This document shows, piece after piece, positions 51,930 through 60,006 of a stretch of 64,000 nt of DNA (position 1 is the stretch's first letter; every line of letters begins with the position of its first letter). The notes beneath the pieces were generated by a model. It was not told the origin of the DNA. It worked only from the letters and a program-made list of their open reading frames with translations, and did not search any database. Source of the DNA: Actinacidiphila glaucinigra (GTDB taxonomy: Bacteria; Actinomycetota; Actinomycetes; Streptomycetales; Streptomycetaceae). Both the position numbers and the translations under genes were made by a program. The stretch spans positions 1 through 64,000 of the forward strand of contig NZ_FZOF01000011.1 in NCBI RefSeq assembly GCF_900188405.1. Direction: 5' to 3'.

Positions 51930-53428
51930 CAGGCACTCACCCGCCGGTCCGCGACCTGGGCCAACGCCGCGCTGCCGCTGATCACGACGGTTGTCAGGCC
52001 ACGACGCTCGGCATAAAGGCGCTCCGCGACACTCGCCTCGGTGACGGCGTCGACCGCCGTGACCGGATCCACCAGGATCAGCAGTTCGGGCTTGGGCAGC
52101 AGGGCGCGGGCCAGTGCGATGCGCTGACGCTGACCGCCGGAGAGGTTGCTGCCCGCTTCCTCGACCTCGGTGTCGAGGCCCGAGGCAAGGCCTTTGACCA
52201 CGTCGTCGGCCGCTGCCGCGTGGAGGGCTCGCCCGATGGCGGCGTCGCCGTGCCGTGTCGCGGGGTCGACGACCTCCCGCAGGGGGCCGGCGAAGAGGTA
52301 GGGCACGGCGTCGGCGAGCACGGCGCCTGTTTGTGCCTTGGCCAGCCGACGGGCGAGTTCGGAGCCGTGGCGGCCCATGGTGTCGACCACGGTGAAGTCG
52401 CCCCGCTGGATCCAGACGCCGCTGGCGTGGTCGGTGATGCGGTCCCCGGCGGCCTCCGCCGCGGCGAGCGGCTCCTGGGTGCCGCCGACCGCGAGGATGC
52501 TTCCGATGCGCGTTGCTGCGGTCCTGGCCGCCGCGAGGGCGCTGATGGCGCCGGCCATCGCTCCGATGGGCTGGACCAGGAAGGCGGCGCAGCCGTAGAG
52601 CGCGACCAGGTCGCCCACGGCGAGCGTACCGGCCAGTGCGAGGCGCGCGCCGAACCAGAGCACGGTCACCAGGAACAGGCCGGGGAACAGCACTTGGGCG
52701 GCGTCGAGGAGCGCGTGGGTGCCGGCCACCGCGATCCCGGCCTTCCGTACCTGCTGGGACCTGGCCGCGTAGCGCCGTCCGGCGATGCGCTCGCCGCCGA
52801 TGCCCCGGAGCACCCGCAGCCCCCGGGCGATGTCGCTACCGGCCACGGTGAGCGCGCCGAGCAGTTCACGGTGAGCGGTCTGCCGCTCCTCGAGTGGGCG
52901 CAGTGCCCGCCCCAGGCAGAACACCAGCGCGGGGACTCCGAAGAGCACCAGGCAGCCGAGCAGCACGGAGCGCCCCAGCAGGTACACGGCGATCACGGTG
53001 TAGGCGCCGCACGCGCCGAGGAGAGAGGCCAGGGCCATCGGCAGCGCCGCGATCGCCGGGGCGTCCACGGACAGTGCGGTGGCGACCTCGCCGGGGGCGA
53101 AGGTCCGGGACACCGGCACGGCGGCGTCCGCGACGTGCCTCGAGATCCGGTCGACCAGGCGGAAGTTGACGGATATCTGCACGCCGCCCAGGATCCTGAA
53201 CCGGCTGACGCTGCCGCCGATCCGTACGGCGAGCAGGAGGGCGAGCACACCGCAGCTGCCGAGGACGGCCTGGGACGAGTGCGTCAGCGCGGCGTCGAGG
53301 GCGCCGCCGACGGTGATCGGCACCAGGCTCTCGGCGGTGCCGGCCAGCACACCCAGCAAGATGGCGAGCGCCATCCCTCGGCGATGGCCGGCCAGAGCCC
53401 AGCCGATGAACCGAAGGGTGCCTGTCAT
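51929..53428 (-). CDS. ABC exporter half with degenerate ATP site
   Basis: A 499-residue half-transporter. Six membrane helices are visible (for example MALAILLGVLAGTAESLVPI). The nucleotide domain keeps LSGGQ at 429-433 and the Walker B Asp (LLILVDPVT), but the P-loop is replaced by VVDTMGRHGSELARRLA without Lys, the catalytic Glu is Pro and the H-loop His is missing (VVISGSAAL). It is also shorter than usual. It cannot bind ATP in the normal way, but can supply the signature motif to its partner downstream. Promoter presumably lies in 53429-53490. Confidence 0.88.
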   Translation of the reverse strand: MTGTLRFIGWALAGHRRGMALAILLGVLAGTAESLVPITVGGALDAALTHSSQAVLGSCGVLALLLAVRIGGSVSRFRILGGVQISVNFRLVDRISRHVADAAVPVSRTFAPGEVATALSVDAPAIAALPMALASLLGACGAYTVIAVYLLGRSVLLGCLVLFGVPALVFCLGRALRPLEERQTAHRELLGALTVAGSDIARGLRVLRGIGGERIAGRRYAARSQQVRKAGIAVAGTHALLDAAQVLFPGLFLVTVLWFGARLALAGTLAVGDLVALYGCAAFLVQPIGAMAGAISALAAARTAATRIGSILAVGGTQEPLAAAEAAGDRITDHASGVWIQRGDFTVVDTMGRHGSELARRLAKAQTGAVLADAVPYLFAGPLREVVDPATRHGDAAIGRALHAAAADDVVKGLASGLDTEVEEAGSNLSGGQRQRIALARALLPKPELLILVDPVTAVDAVTEASVAERLYAERRGLTTVVISGSAALAQVADRRVSA

Positions 53429-53478
53429 CGCATGGCCTTTCCGGTACCGCGCGGGCTGTCATGCCGGCCCAGTTCAGA

Positions 53479-53484
53479 TATGAT
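53479..53484 (+). promoter_or_regulatory. -10 element for a leaderless acetyltransferase mRNA
   Basis: TATGAT ends 6 bases before the ATG at 53491, the distance expected when transcription starts at the A of the start codon. No ribosome site is present, which fits a leaderless message. Confidence 0.5.
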
Positions 53485-53490
53485 CATCAA

Positions 53491-54411
53491 ATGGACTTTT
53501 CTTGGCGGCCGTTGAGCACGGAGGACGTGCTGCCCTGGGCGGATCTCCTGAACCGCGCCGAGCGTGCCGACCGGGTCGGTGAGCACTACGACCTCGAGGA
53601 CATCGCCGGCCAGCTGACCGAGCCCGGCCTCGACCTCGGCCTCGGCACCTTCTCGGCCTGGGACGGCGAGCGGATGGTGGGGTACGCCCTGGTACGTCCG
53701 CGCTCCTACGGCCAGGGCCGCCCCGCCCTCGCCTACGAGGGCGTCGTCGACCCGGAGTTCCGCGGCCGCGGCATCGGCGGCGCGTTGCTCGGCTGGGCAA
53801 CGACACGCAGCGCCGGACTCCCGGAACCGGCCGGGCTTCGCGTTCAGGCGAGCGATCGGGTGCCGGGATACCGCGCCCTGCTCGAACGGCACGGTTTCGA
53901 GCCCAGCTCCTGGCTCGTCGACCTCGAGCGTCCGCTCGACGCCGAGCCGCAGACGGTGGCGGTACCCGACCCGGCGGTCGTCCTGGCAGGCATCGACTCG
54001 CTGCCCGAGGATCCGGTCAAGGCCTGCTATCTCGACGCCTTCGGTGCCTCGGAGCTGGACTGGGCCAGACTGAGGAACACCGCAGCGTATCGGCCGGACC
54101 TGTCCTTCGCCGCCGTGGACCAGGCGCGGGGGGAGGTCGAGGCGCTCCTGCTCGCCTGCTACTTCACGGCCGACGCCACAGCACGCGGCGTGCGCGAGGT
54201 CTACATCCAGAGTCTGGCGGCGCGGCGACGGGCGCGGGGACGCGGTCTGTCCGAGACGCTCCTCGCCCATGCCTCGGCGCAGTACAAGCGTGCCGGCTAC
54301 CAGCGCATCGCCGTCGGGCTCGCGGTGGACGGTCCCGACGCGGACCTCACCGGGTACCGGCAGGCGGGCTTCATCCCCGTACAGCACTGGACCGTCTACT
54401 CCTGCCCCTGA
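53491..54411 (+). CDS. Two-domain GNAT acetyltransferase
   Basis: A 306-residue protein with two GNAT halves. The first has EGVVDPEFRGRGIGGALLGW (acetyl-CoA loop R-G-x-G-I-G) and the second VYIQSLAARRRARGRGLSET, which keeps R-x-R-G-x-G. Tandem GNATs include mycothiol synthase-like and aminoglycoside or peptide acetyltransferases. It lies between the exporter and the biosynthetic operon of the RiPP-like locus and overlaps the convergent PLP gene by 16 bp, so self-protection or tailoring is possible. The ATG at 53491 is favoured by the leaderless promoter; ATG 53461 is also in frame. Confidence 0.85.
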   Translation: MDFSWRPLSTEDVLPWADLLNRAERADRVGEHYDLEDIAGQLTEPGLDLGLGTFSAWDGERMVGYALVRPRSYGQGRPALAYEGVVDPEFRGRGIGGALLGWATTRSAGLPEPAGLRVQASDRVPGYRALLERHGFEPSSWLVDLERPLDAEPQTVAVPDPAVVLAGIDSLPEDPVKACYLDAFGASELDWARLRNTAAYRPDLSFAAVDQARGEVEALLLACYFTADATARGVREVYIQSLAARRRARGRGLSETLLAHASAQYKRAGYQRIAVGLAVDGPDADLTGYRQAGFIPVQHWTVYSCP

Positions 54412-55859
54412 CCGGCCATGCGCATCAGGTCCACCGGGCGCACATCCGGGTAGTCGCGTCGCAGCGCCGCGAAGTCCGGATAGGCGGCGAGTCGGCACAT
54501 CGTCTCCAGTGTCGCTCGCAGGGACGGCCCGCCCCGCGATCCCATGGCGACCTTGAACAGGCCGCGTCGTTCGCTCACGCGCGGGAGGATCGTCTCGTAC
54601 CGGTGCCCCCGGAAGCCGAAACTCGATCCCCAGGTGAGGAGAAGCCGCTGCCGCCGGACCTCCTCGTTGATGACCGCGAGCAGCAGTCCGTGGTTCTCGA
54701 TGGTGTCGTCCGCGAGCCGGCACACCACGAACGGCCCGTGCCGCAGCGGCGCACTGCCGTGCAGAGACGGGTGGGCGATGCGGGAGAACAGGCCGTCCTG
54801 CCCGCTCACCGCCTCGGCGAGCGCCTGGTTGTGCAGAAAGACCTGCCCGGCATGCCGCGCCGTCCAGCCCCGGTCGAACACGAATGCCGTGTCCATGGCC
54901 GCCAGGCCGTCCATCGAGGGCGCCGTACCGCCCAGCGCCCGGGCCGTCCGCAGGTAGTCCGCGAACTGCCCGGCGCTGGGTGTCCCGGCGTTCTCATGAC
55001 AGGAGTACACCGAGACCACGCCCGCATTGGCCAGTTCGAGGCCCTGCTGGTCCAGCTTGAGCCCGGAACGGACCTCGACGACCAGGTGGGGCAGTCCGTC
55101 CGGCAGGGCGGAAAGGAAACGTTCGGTCGGCCAGGTGAACGAGGCCAGGGTGTTGTCCAGGATCAGCGTTCGGGGGCGGGGCGCGGCCGAGCGCCAGGCG
55201 TGGACGAACGCGGCGATGTCCATGACGGAAGCGTCCCAGTCGTAGCGGACCGGTTCCACCAGCAGAGCCTGGTAGCGGCCGGAGGCGGTCGCGCCGTAGA
55301 GGTCGCCGAGGCTCTCCCAGCCCGTCGTCTCGCCGCGGCACAGTTCGAGCAGCATGTCGGTCTCGAAGTAGCTGCTCCACGCGCCGAGCCGCAGCGGCGC
55401 GTCGTGGGTCGGCTGGGTCATCGCCCGGTGGCACTGGAGCACCGCCGACATGGCACCCATCGCGCTGGAGAACACCACGTGCTCACTCGACCAGCCGGCC
55501 GCGGTGCCCGCGTTGCGCGCGATCCGCTCCTCCAGGTGTTCCGCGGTCGCGCCACGTTCGTAGCTGTGGTGCAGCAGGGCACCGGAGGGCAGCACCTTGG
55601 GCACTCCGTGTTCAGGCGAGCGGAAGTGCTCGTCGGCACACTCGTGTGCCCGCCGCAGGATGGCTCGGCGCAGAGCGACGGCGATCCGGTCGAGTTCCCG
55701 CTCCGTGACGTCGGGTGGCTGGTGGAGCGCGTCGGCGGCGACGGCTCGCGCGTCGTCGACGACCTTCGTCAGTGGCGGATACTCTTCGGCGCCGGCCGCG
55801 ATGGCGAGTTCGGCGAGGACCTGGGCCTCCAGACGGCACTCTTCGCTCTCGGTGTTCAC
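54396..55859 (-). CDS. Fold-type I PLP-dependent enzyme of unknown reaction
   Basis: A 487-residue protein. After a helical N terminus come SGALLHHSYERGATAEHLEE, VVFSSAMGAMSAVLQCHR, TLILDNTLASF with the pyridine-binding Asp, and VRSGLKLDQQGLELANAGVV with the likely PLP lysine K268. The order resembles the Cys/Met-metabolism PLP family (gamma-synthase/lyase type), but it is a distant member. GTG 55859 overlaps the arginase stop by 4 bases (GTGA), so it is the last gene of the operon after the precursor peptide. It may act on the modified peptide, for example by elimination or substitution at a phosphorylated or hydroxylated residue; this is inference. Confidence 0.72.
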   Translation of the reverse strand: MNTESEECRLEAQVLAELAIAAGAEEYPPLTKVVDDARAVAADALHQPPDVTERELDRIAVALRRAILRRAHECADEHFRSPEHGVPKVLPSGALLHHSYERGATAEHLEERIARNAGTAAGWSSEHVVFSSAMGAMSAVLQCHRAMTQPTHDAPLRLGAWSSYFETDMLLELCRGETTGWESLGDLYGATASGRYQALLVEPVRYDWDASVMDIAAFVHAWRSAAPRPRTLILDNTLASFTWPTERFLSALPDGLPHLVVEVRSGLKLDQQGLELANAGVVSVYSCHENAGTPSAGQFADYLRTARALGGTAPSMDGLAAMDTAFVFDRGWTARHAGQVFLHNQALAEAVSGQDGLFSRIAHPSLHGSAPLRHGPFVVCRLADDTIENHGLLLAVINEEVRRQRLLLTWGSSFGFRGHRYETILPRVSERRGLFKVAMGSRGGPSLRATLETMCRLAAYPDFAALRRDYPDVRPVDLMRMAGQGQE

Positions 55860-57058
55860 CCGCGCCCTGCTGTGGCGGCGTCGATGGTCCGAAGCACGAT
55901 GTCGGCTGCCACCAGGCCGGACTGGTCGGAGGAGTCGGCGATGAGCTCGACGAGGTCCATGCCGACCACGCGCCGCGCGGCGCACAGACCCTCCAGCAGC
56001 GTGACGGCCTCGGTGTGGGTGAATCCGCCGGGCAGCGGTGTGCCGGTGGCCGGGATGAACGCGGGGTCCACGCCGTCCACGTCCACGGTCACGTAGTACG
56101 GGAGGTCCTCGGGCAGGTCGGCGAGCACCTCGTCGATCGGTACCCGGGCGGCACTGCGGCCGCTCCACCGGGTCACCTTGGGGCTGGGCTCGGTGTCCGT
56201 TGCGGTGAGCTGGCGAATGCCGAACTGGACCACCCGCTCGACCCGCTCGTCACCGACCACCCAGCCCATGAAGTTCCCGTGGTGGCAGTCCTGCCGCCAG
56301 TCGTCCTGGCGAGGACCCGCGTAGTCCGCGTGTGCGTCGATGTGGATCACGCCCAGGCGCGGATGCGTCCGCAGCACGCCGCGGATGGCGGCCAGAGCCA
56401 GGGAGTGGTCGCCCCCGAGCATGACGGGGAAACGACCGGCGCCGGTGATCCTCGACGTCAGTTGTTCGGTGACGTCGAAGGCCTCGGCATTGCGGGTGAG
56501 CACCGAGCCGACGTCGATGTCACCGAGATCGGCCAGCCGTACGCCGCTGAGGACCCGCCGTCCCCGGGCGGGATCCCACATACCGGTCGGGGATCCGGCC
56601 TCGGGCCGGTACTGGAAGAGTGAGCCGCTCACCCTGCGGAGGTAGTCGGGACCGAAGCGGGATCCGGGTCGGTGCGATGCGCCGACATCGTAGGGAACAC
56701 CGAAGACGACCACGTCGCTGGTGCCTCCCGCGAGAGCCTCGGCCACCGAGAGCAGCGGGCTCTGGAACAGGCCGCCGGTGCCGGTCACCGCACGGCCCGC
56801 GGGGTTGTGGGCCACCAGGACGCCGAGGTCCTCCAGGCGGGTGACCGCCTCGGTGAGCACACTGCCGTCCATGCCCGTGCCATCGGCGACGGCCGCGACC
56901 GTGGTGGGTACCGCGAACTGGTAACCGAGGGTCGCCATGGAGGGGCCGAGGGAGATCTCACGTCCCTCCGCGGTGAGCCAGAAGGTACCGGCGCCCGTGC
57001 GGACCAGGTCACGGTTGAGCACGAGCATCCTGGCGTCGGCCGTCAGACGGTCGCCCAT
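55856..57058 (-). CDS. Arginase-family enzyme with extra N-terminal domain
   Basis: A 400-residue protein. Residues 115-400 are an arginase/agmatinase fold with all manganese ligands visible: GGDHS (H218), DAHAD (D241, H243, D245) and VDVDGVDP. Residues 1-100 (MLVLNRDLVRTGAGTFWLTA to RLEDLGVLV) form an extra domain that looks like a winged-helix or RRE-type leader binder, absent from free-arginine arginases. Peptide arginases that turn Arg into Orn within RiPP precursors are known, and the precursor here has three Arg in its last 17 residues. ATG 57058 overlaps the upstream stop (TGATG). Hydrolysis of another ureido or guanidino group is possible. Confidence 0.82.
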   Translation of the reverse strand: MGDRLTADARMLVLNRDLVRTGAGTFWLTAEGREISLGPSMATLGYQFAVPTTVAAVADGTGMDGSVLTEAVTRLEDLGVLVAHNPAGRAVTGTGGLFQSPLLSVAEALAGGTSDVVVFGVPYDVGASHRPGSRFGPDYLRRVSGSLFQYRPEAGSPTGMWDPARGRRVLSGVRLADLGDIDVGSVLTRNAEAFDVTEQLTSRITGAGRFPVMLGGDHSLALAAIRGVLRTHPRLGVIHIDAHADYAGPRQDDWRQDCHHGNFMGWVVGDERVERVVQFGIRQLTATDTEPSPKVTRWSGRSAARVPIDEVLADLPEDLPYYVTVDVDGVDPAFIPATGTPLPGGFTHTEAVTLLEGLCAARRVVGMDLVELIADSSDQSGLVAADIVLRTIDAATAGRG

Positions 57059-58254
57059 CAGAACGCGGCCGTGGTGAGGCGCGACAGGCGCCGGCCGTCG
57101 AAGGAGTACTCGGTCGGCGGCGGGAGCCGGTTGAAACGCCGCGAGTTCGTCATCGTGTACGCGCCCGACGCAGTCATCACCAGTCGGTCGCCCGGTGCGA
57201 CGCGGGGAAAGTCGAAGCGTTCGGTCCGGCCGAATACGTCGGTGCCGAAGAAGTCGTTCTCGTACAGGGTGTTCCCGGCGATCAGGCCGGGCTCGGTCGG
57301 CGCCACGTCGCCGTCCGGATCCGCGGACAGCACGGTCGGCTTGTGCCAGGGTGCGAGGTTCCAGGCGGAGGTGTCCACGGTCACCACTCGCGTTCCGTAG
57401 TAGTCGTGGTGGTCCTCCACCGAGCGGACCGTGGTGAACAGGTAGCCGTACGCCGCGAGTACCGCTCCGCCCGGTTCGCAGCGGAAGCTGATGCGACGTC
57501 CGGTACGGCCTTGCCAGGCGGCGACCATCTCGGCCATCCGCCGGAAGGCCGCGATCGACCGGCCGCGGTCCGCGTACAGGTGGAAGAAGCCGCCTCCGAG
57601 GTCGATGACCTCGAGATCGGGCAACGCCTCGGCCATCGTCAGCGTGTAGTTCACCTTGTAGAGCAGGGACTGCGCGGTCATCTGTCCCGTGTGCATGTGC
57701 AGTCGTGTCAGTCGCAGCCGATGGCGAGCAAGGGCCGCGTGCACCGCCGGCTCGGTGACCGACACGCCGAAACGGCTGTTCGACCCGAACGTCGAGTCGC
57801 TCTCCAGCGCCCCCGGCAGCGGGATCCGTACGCGTAGCCCGACATCGGTGCCCGGATGGTGTGCGCCGTAGAGGTCGATCTGCGCGACGGAGTCCAGGTC
57901 GACAGTGACGCCCGAGGCCCGGAACCGTGCGAAGTCGGCTGCGGAGAAGGCCGGTCCGGTTGTGGTGATCTCGTTGAACCCGGCGGCTTCGGCGAGTTCG
58001 AGCTCTCCGGGGCTGGCCACATCGGCGCCGACACCCAGTGACGCGAGGTGGGCCAGGACCTCCGGTGTGTGGCATGCCTTCGCCGCGATGTTCAGTGCGG
58101 CGCCGGGGACGACCGAGAGATCCTTCCGGATGCGCCGGACCGTTCGCTCGATACCGACGAAGTCGTAGACCAGGGCCGGCGTTCCGATCTCGCGTGCGGC
58201 GTCGAACAGCAGGCGTTTGGGCTGCGAGAGCAGCGGTTCGACGGTTGTAGGCAT
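57058..58254 (-). CDS. Fold-type III PLP decarboxylase-like enzyme
   Basis: A 398-residue protein of the ornithine/diaminopimelate decarboxylase family: PLP lysine K59 in NIAAKACHTPEVLAH, GVGADVASPGELELAEAAGF, HMHTGQMTAQSL, DLGGGFFHLY and FRCEPGGAVLAAYG (usually EPGR). The C-terminal active-site loop reads YENDFFGTDVF, without the Cys of ornithine decarboxylase. It is the first enzyme gene after the precursor peptide and is coupled to the arginase. Decarboxylation of a peptide-bound or free diamino acid is possible. ATG 58254 is used; TTG 58260 with GGGGG upstream is an alternative. Confidence 0.82.
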   Translation of the reverse strand: MPTTVEPLLSQPKRLLFDAAREIGTPALVYDFVGIERTVRRIRKDLSVVPGAALNIAAKACHTPEVLAHLASLGVGADVASPGELELAEAAGFNEITTTGPAFSAADFARFRASGVTVDLDSVAQIDLYGAHHPGTDVGLRVRIPLPGALESDSTFGSNSRFGVSVTEPAVHAALARHRLRLTRLHMHTGQMTAQSLLYKVNYTLTMAEALPDLEVIDLGGGFFHLYADRGRSIAAFRRMAEMVAAWQGRTGRRISFRCEPGGAVLAAYGYLFTTVRSVEDHHDYYGTRVVTVDTSAWNLAPWHKPTVLSADPDGDVAPTEPGLIAGNTLYENDFFGTDVFGRTERFDFPRVAPGDRLVMTASGAYTMTNSRRFNRLPPPTEYSFDGRRLSRLTTAAF

Positions 58255-58336
58255 CCCCAAGGCACGGCCCCCGTGAGTGCTGGAACAGGAGAGCCTGGTG
58301 GGGCCGGTTGCCCAGCCCTACCAGGCTTGTTGTGCT

Positions 58337-58358
58337 ACGACGGCGCCGAAGGCGTCGT
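58337..58358 (-). terminator. Attenuator hairpin after the precursor gene
   Basis: ACGACG at 58337-58342 pairs with CGTCGT at 58353-58358 immediately at the precursor stop, about 80 bases before the decarboxylase-like gene. A partial read-through terminator here would give more precursor than enzyme mRNA, as is usual in RiPP operons. Confidence 0.45.
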
Positions 58359-58528
58359 CAGGTGCGCGGGCGGCTTCCGCCCAGCGGGCCCACGTTCATC
58401 TCGATCGGCCGGATACCGGCCTCCTCGAGCTGGTGCACTTCGGTCAGGTCCACGGCGTCCAGGTCCCAGTCGGACGCCTCGAACGCTGCGGCGAGCTTGA
58501 CTTCCAGCTCGTTCAAGGACGTTGCCAC
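58358..58528 (-). CDS. Candidate RiPP precursor peptide, 56 residues
   Basis: GTG 58528 is preceded by AGGAGG at ideal spacing. The product has an acidic, helical leader-like part (MATSLNELEVKLAAAFEASD, WDLDAVDLTEVHQLEEAG) and a different C-terminal part rich in Gly, Pro and Arg (IRPIEMNVGPLGGSRPRT). Net charge changes from strongly negative to positive along the chain, as in RiPP leaders and cores. It has no Cys, one Ser in the tail and Arg at 40, 53 and 55. It lies between an APH-fold kinase and PLP and arginase enzymes, all on the same strand. I know no named family. The cleavage site is not evident; the GG at 50-51 is one option. Confidence 0.7.
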   Translation of the reverse strand: MATSLNELEVKLAAAFEASDWDLDAVDLTEVHQLEEAGIRPIEMNVGPLGGSRPRT

Positions 58529-58564
58529 TGCAGCCTCCTGTCATACGACACAGATGCGGCCATG

Positions 58565-58585
58565 CCACACCCCACCCCCGTGTGG
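58565..58585 (-). terminator. Hairpin between kinase and precursor genes
   Basis: CCACAC at 58565-58570 pairs with GTGTGG at 58580-58585, 31 bases past the kinase stop. It is a weak terminator or processing signal. Confidence 0.35.
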
Positions 58586-58615
58586 GAGGTCCTCCGGACA
58601 GTAGACGCGTTCAGA

Positions 58616-59596
58616 TCATCTGTCCATCAATGGAATCCGGACAATTGACAGGGCGTCAGGCTCGATTGTGGCGAGGTCCCGAAGGAACGCCCGCTTGTGC
58701 GGATTGGACCAATCATCCCATTCATCCGCATCGACCAAGGTCCAGGTTCCCCACTCGGTGATGAGGTAGCGCAGGGCGGTGGGCCACAGCTCGATCTCCG
58801 CCGCGGAGAGGGAAACCCGGGCCAGGTACTCATCGGTGAAGACCTGCCACTCGGCCGGGGTGAACAGGCGCGGAGGCGCGGAGGGAAGCTCATTGTGGAA
58901 CAGGAGTGCCGCCATCGCGAGGTCGATGATGCGCGGCAGGTAGTCGGCGTTGTCGGGGTCGACCAGTACCGGCCCGTTGTCCGTGTACACCAGGTTGTTG
59001 GCCTTGAAATCGGTGGACGCGGCCACATGAGGCAGCTCTCCGTCCCGGATGGCGGGCAGCGTTTCGGCCATGAAGGAACGGTGCCATGGTGCGGATCGAG
59101 CCAGGACGGCCTCCGCGATGTCGGGCGCCCGCAGTGTCAGCACCCGGCGCAGATCCTCGATCTCCGCCTCCACGTCCGCGTCGTCGTGCTCGGGCCACTC
59201 GAAGCTCGGCAGCTCCGGATCCCGCTCATGCGCGTGCGCGTGCATGCGGCCGAGCAGCGCGCCGGCGGCGGCGATGTCGGCAACCGACCCGTCGTACGGC
59301 CGCCCGGGGATCCACGGGTAGGCGACCCAGACGCGTTCGCCCACGAGCGCGGGGTTTCCGGGCAGATCCAGTGGAGTGACGACCCCGATGCCGCTGTCCG
59401 CCATCGCCCGTGTCCAGCGCCCGATCGCGGCGGCGGCGGGCAGGTTGCGGGTGCGCTTCACCGCCGACGGAGTTCCGGCGACAGTGGTGCGGAAGACGGG
59501 GGCGTAGTCGTAGCACGACTCTTCCGGCCGGTCCTGCTCGGGGATTCCGAAGTGCTCGAAAACCTCGGCGTGCTCCGCGGCCTTCTCCCGGTCCAT
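58616..59596 (-). CDS. APH-fold phosphotransferase
   Basis: A 326-residue aminoglycoside phosphotransferase-fold kinase: D196 in STDFKANNLVYTD is the catalytic loop, followed by the metal-binding D213 in VLVDPDNAD; AVKRTRNLP holds the ATP lysine. Length and fold fit small-molecule kinases, but APH-like kinases also phosphorylate Ser/Thr in RiPP precursors, as in class V lanthipeptides and thioamitides. No HopA1-type lyase partner is seen here. ATG 59596 has AAAGGAG upstream. It is first in the operon before the precursor, so either peptide phosphorylation or self-resistance is plausible. Confidence 0.82.
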   Translation of the reverse strand: MDREKAAEHAEVFEHFGIPEQDRPEESCYDYAPVFRTTVAGTPSAVKRTRNLPAAAAIGRWTRAMADSGIGVVTPLDLPGNPALVGERVWVAYPWIPGRPYDGSVADIAAAGALLGRMHAHAHERDPELPSFEWPEHDDADVEAEIEDLRRVLTLRAPDIAEAVLARSAPWHRSFMAETLPAIRDGELPHVAASTDFKANNLVYTDNGPVLVDPDNADYLPRIIDLAMAALLFHNELPSAPPRLFTPAEWQVFTDEYLARVSLSAAEIELWPTALRYLITEWGTWTLVDADEWDDWSNPHKRAFLRDLATIEPDALSIVRIPLMDR

Positions 59597-59703
59597 GGCT
59601 CTCCTTTCGTCGGAACGAGTCACTGTGCCCGATGATCGCAGCGCCCTTGACGGGCACTTGGCAAGTTGGTGACACTGAGCGCCTTGCGTCGATCGGGGGA
59701 TCC

Positions 59704-60006
59704 ATGGCGGAACAGGGCAATGCCGGCGCGTACACCAAAACTCCCGGCTGGACGCTGAGCCCTTACCACGATCTGTCGCACGCCTTCGTGTTCGTGCGCG
59801 AGCCGATCGCGGTGCTCGTTCTGGACCGGCTCACCTTGCTCGCGCTCGAACTGTGCACCGGACACTCCTGGGATGCCGCGGTCGAGCGGTTCGCCGAGAT
59901 CACCACGCGTGATCCCGAATCGTCCCAGGCCAGGTCAAAGTTCCAGCACTTGGCCCGGCAGTTGGAGAGGCAGCGTCTCATCGCGCCCACCGGGGCGGCG
60001 GCTTGA
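59704..60006 (+). CDS. PqqD/RRE-like leader-binding protein
   Basis: A 100-residue protein: LSPYHDLSHAFVFVREPIAV, LVLDRLTLLALELCTG, then SKFQHLARQLERQRLIAP. Three strands followed by helices, with the Leu pattern before ALELC, resemble PqqD-type RiPP recognition elements. It would bind the precursor leader and present it to modifying enzymes. ATG 59704 is preferred for GGGGGA 5 bases upstream; ATG 59632 is also in frame. The stop overlaps the next start by 4 bases (TTGA), so it is coupled to the HExxH gene. Divergent from the kinase-precursor operon. Confidence 0.65.
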   Translation: MAEQGNAGAYTKTPGWTLSPYHDLSHAFVFVREPIAVLVLDRLTLLALELCTGHSWDAAVERFAEITTRDPESSQARSKFQHLARQLERQRLIAPTGAAA

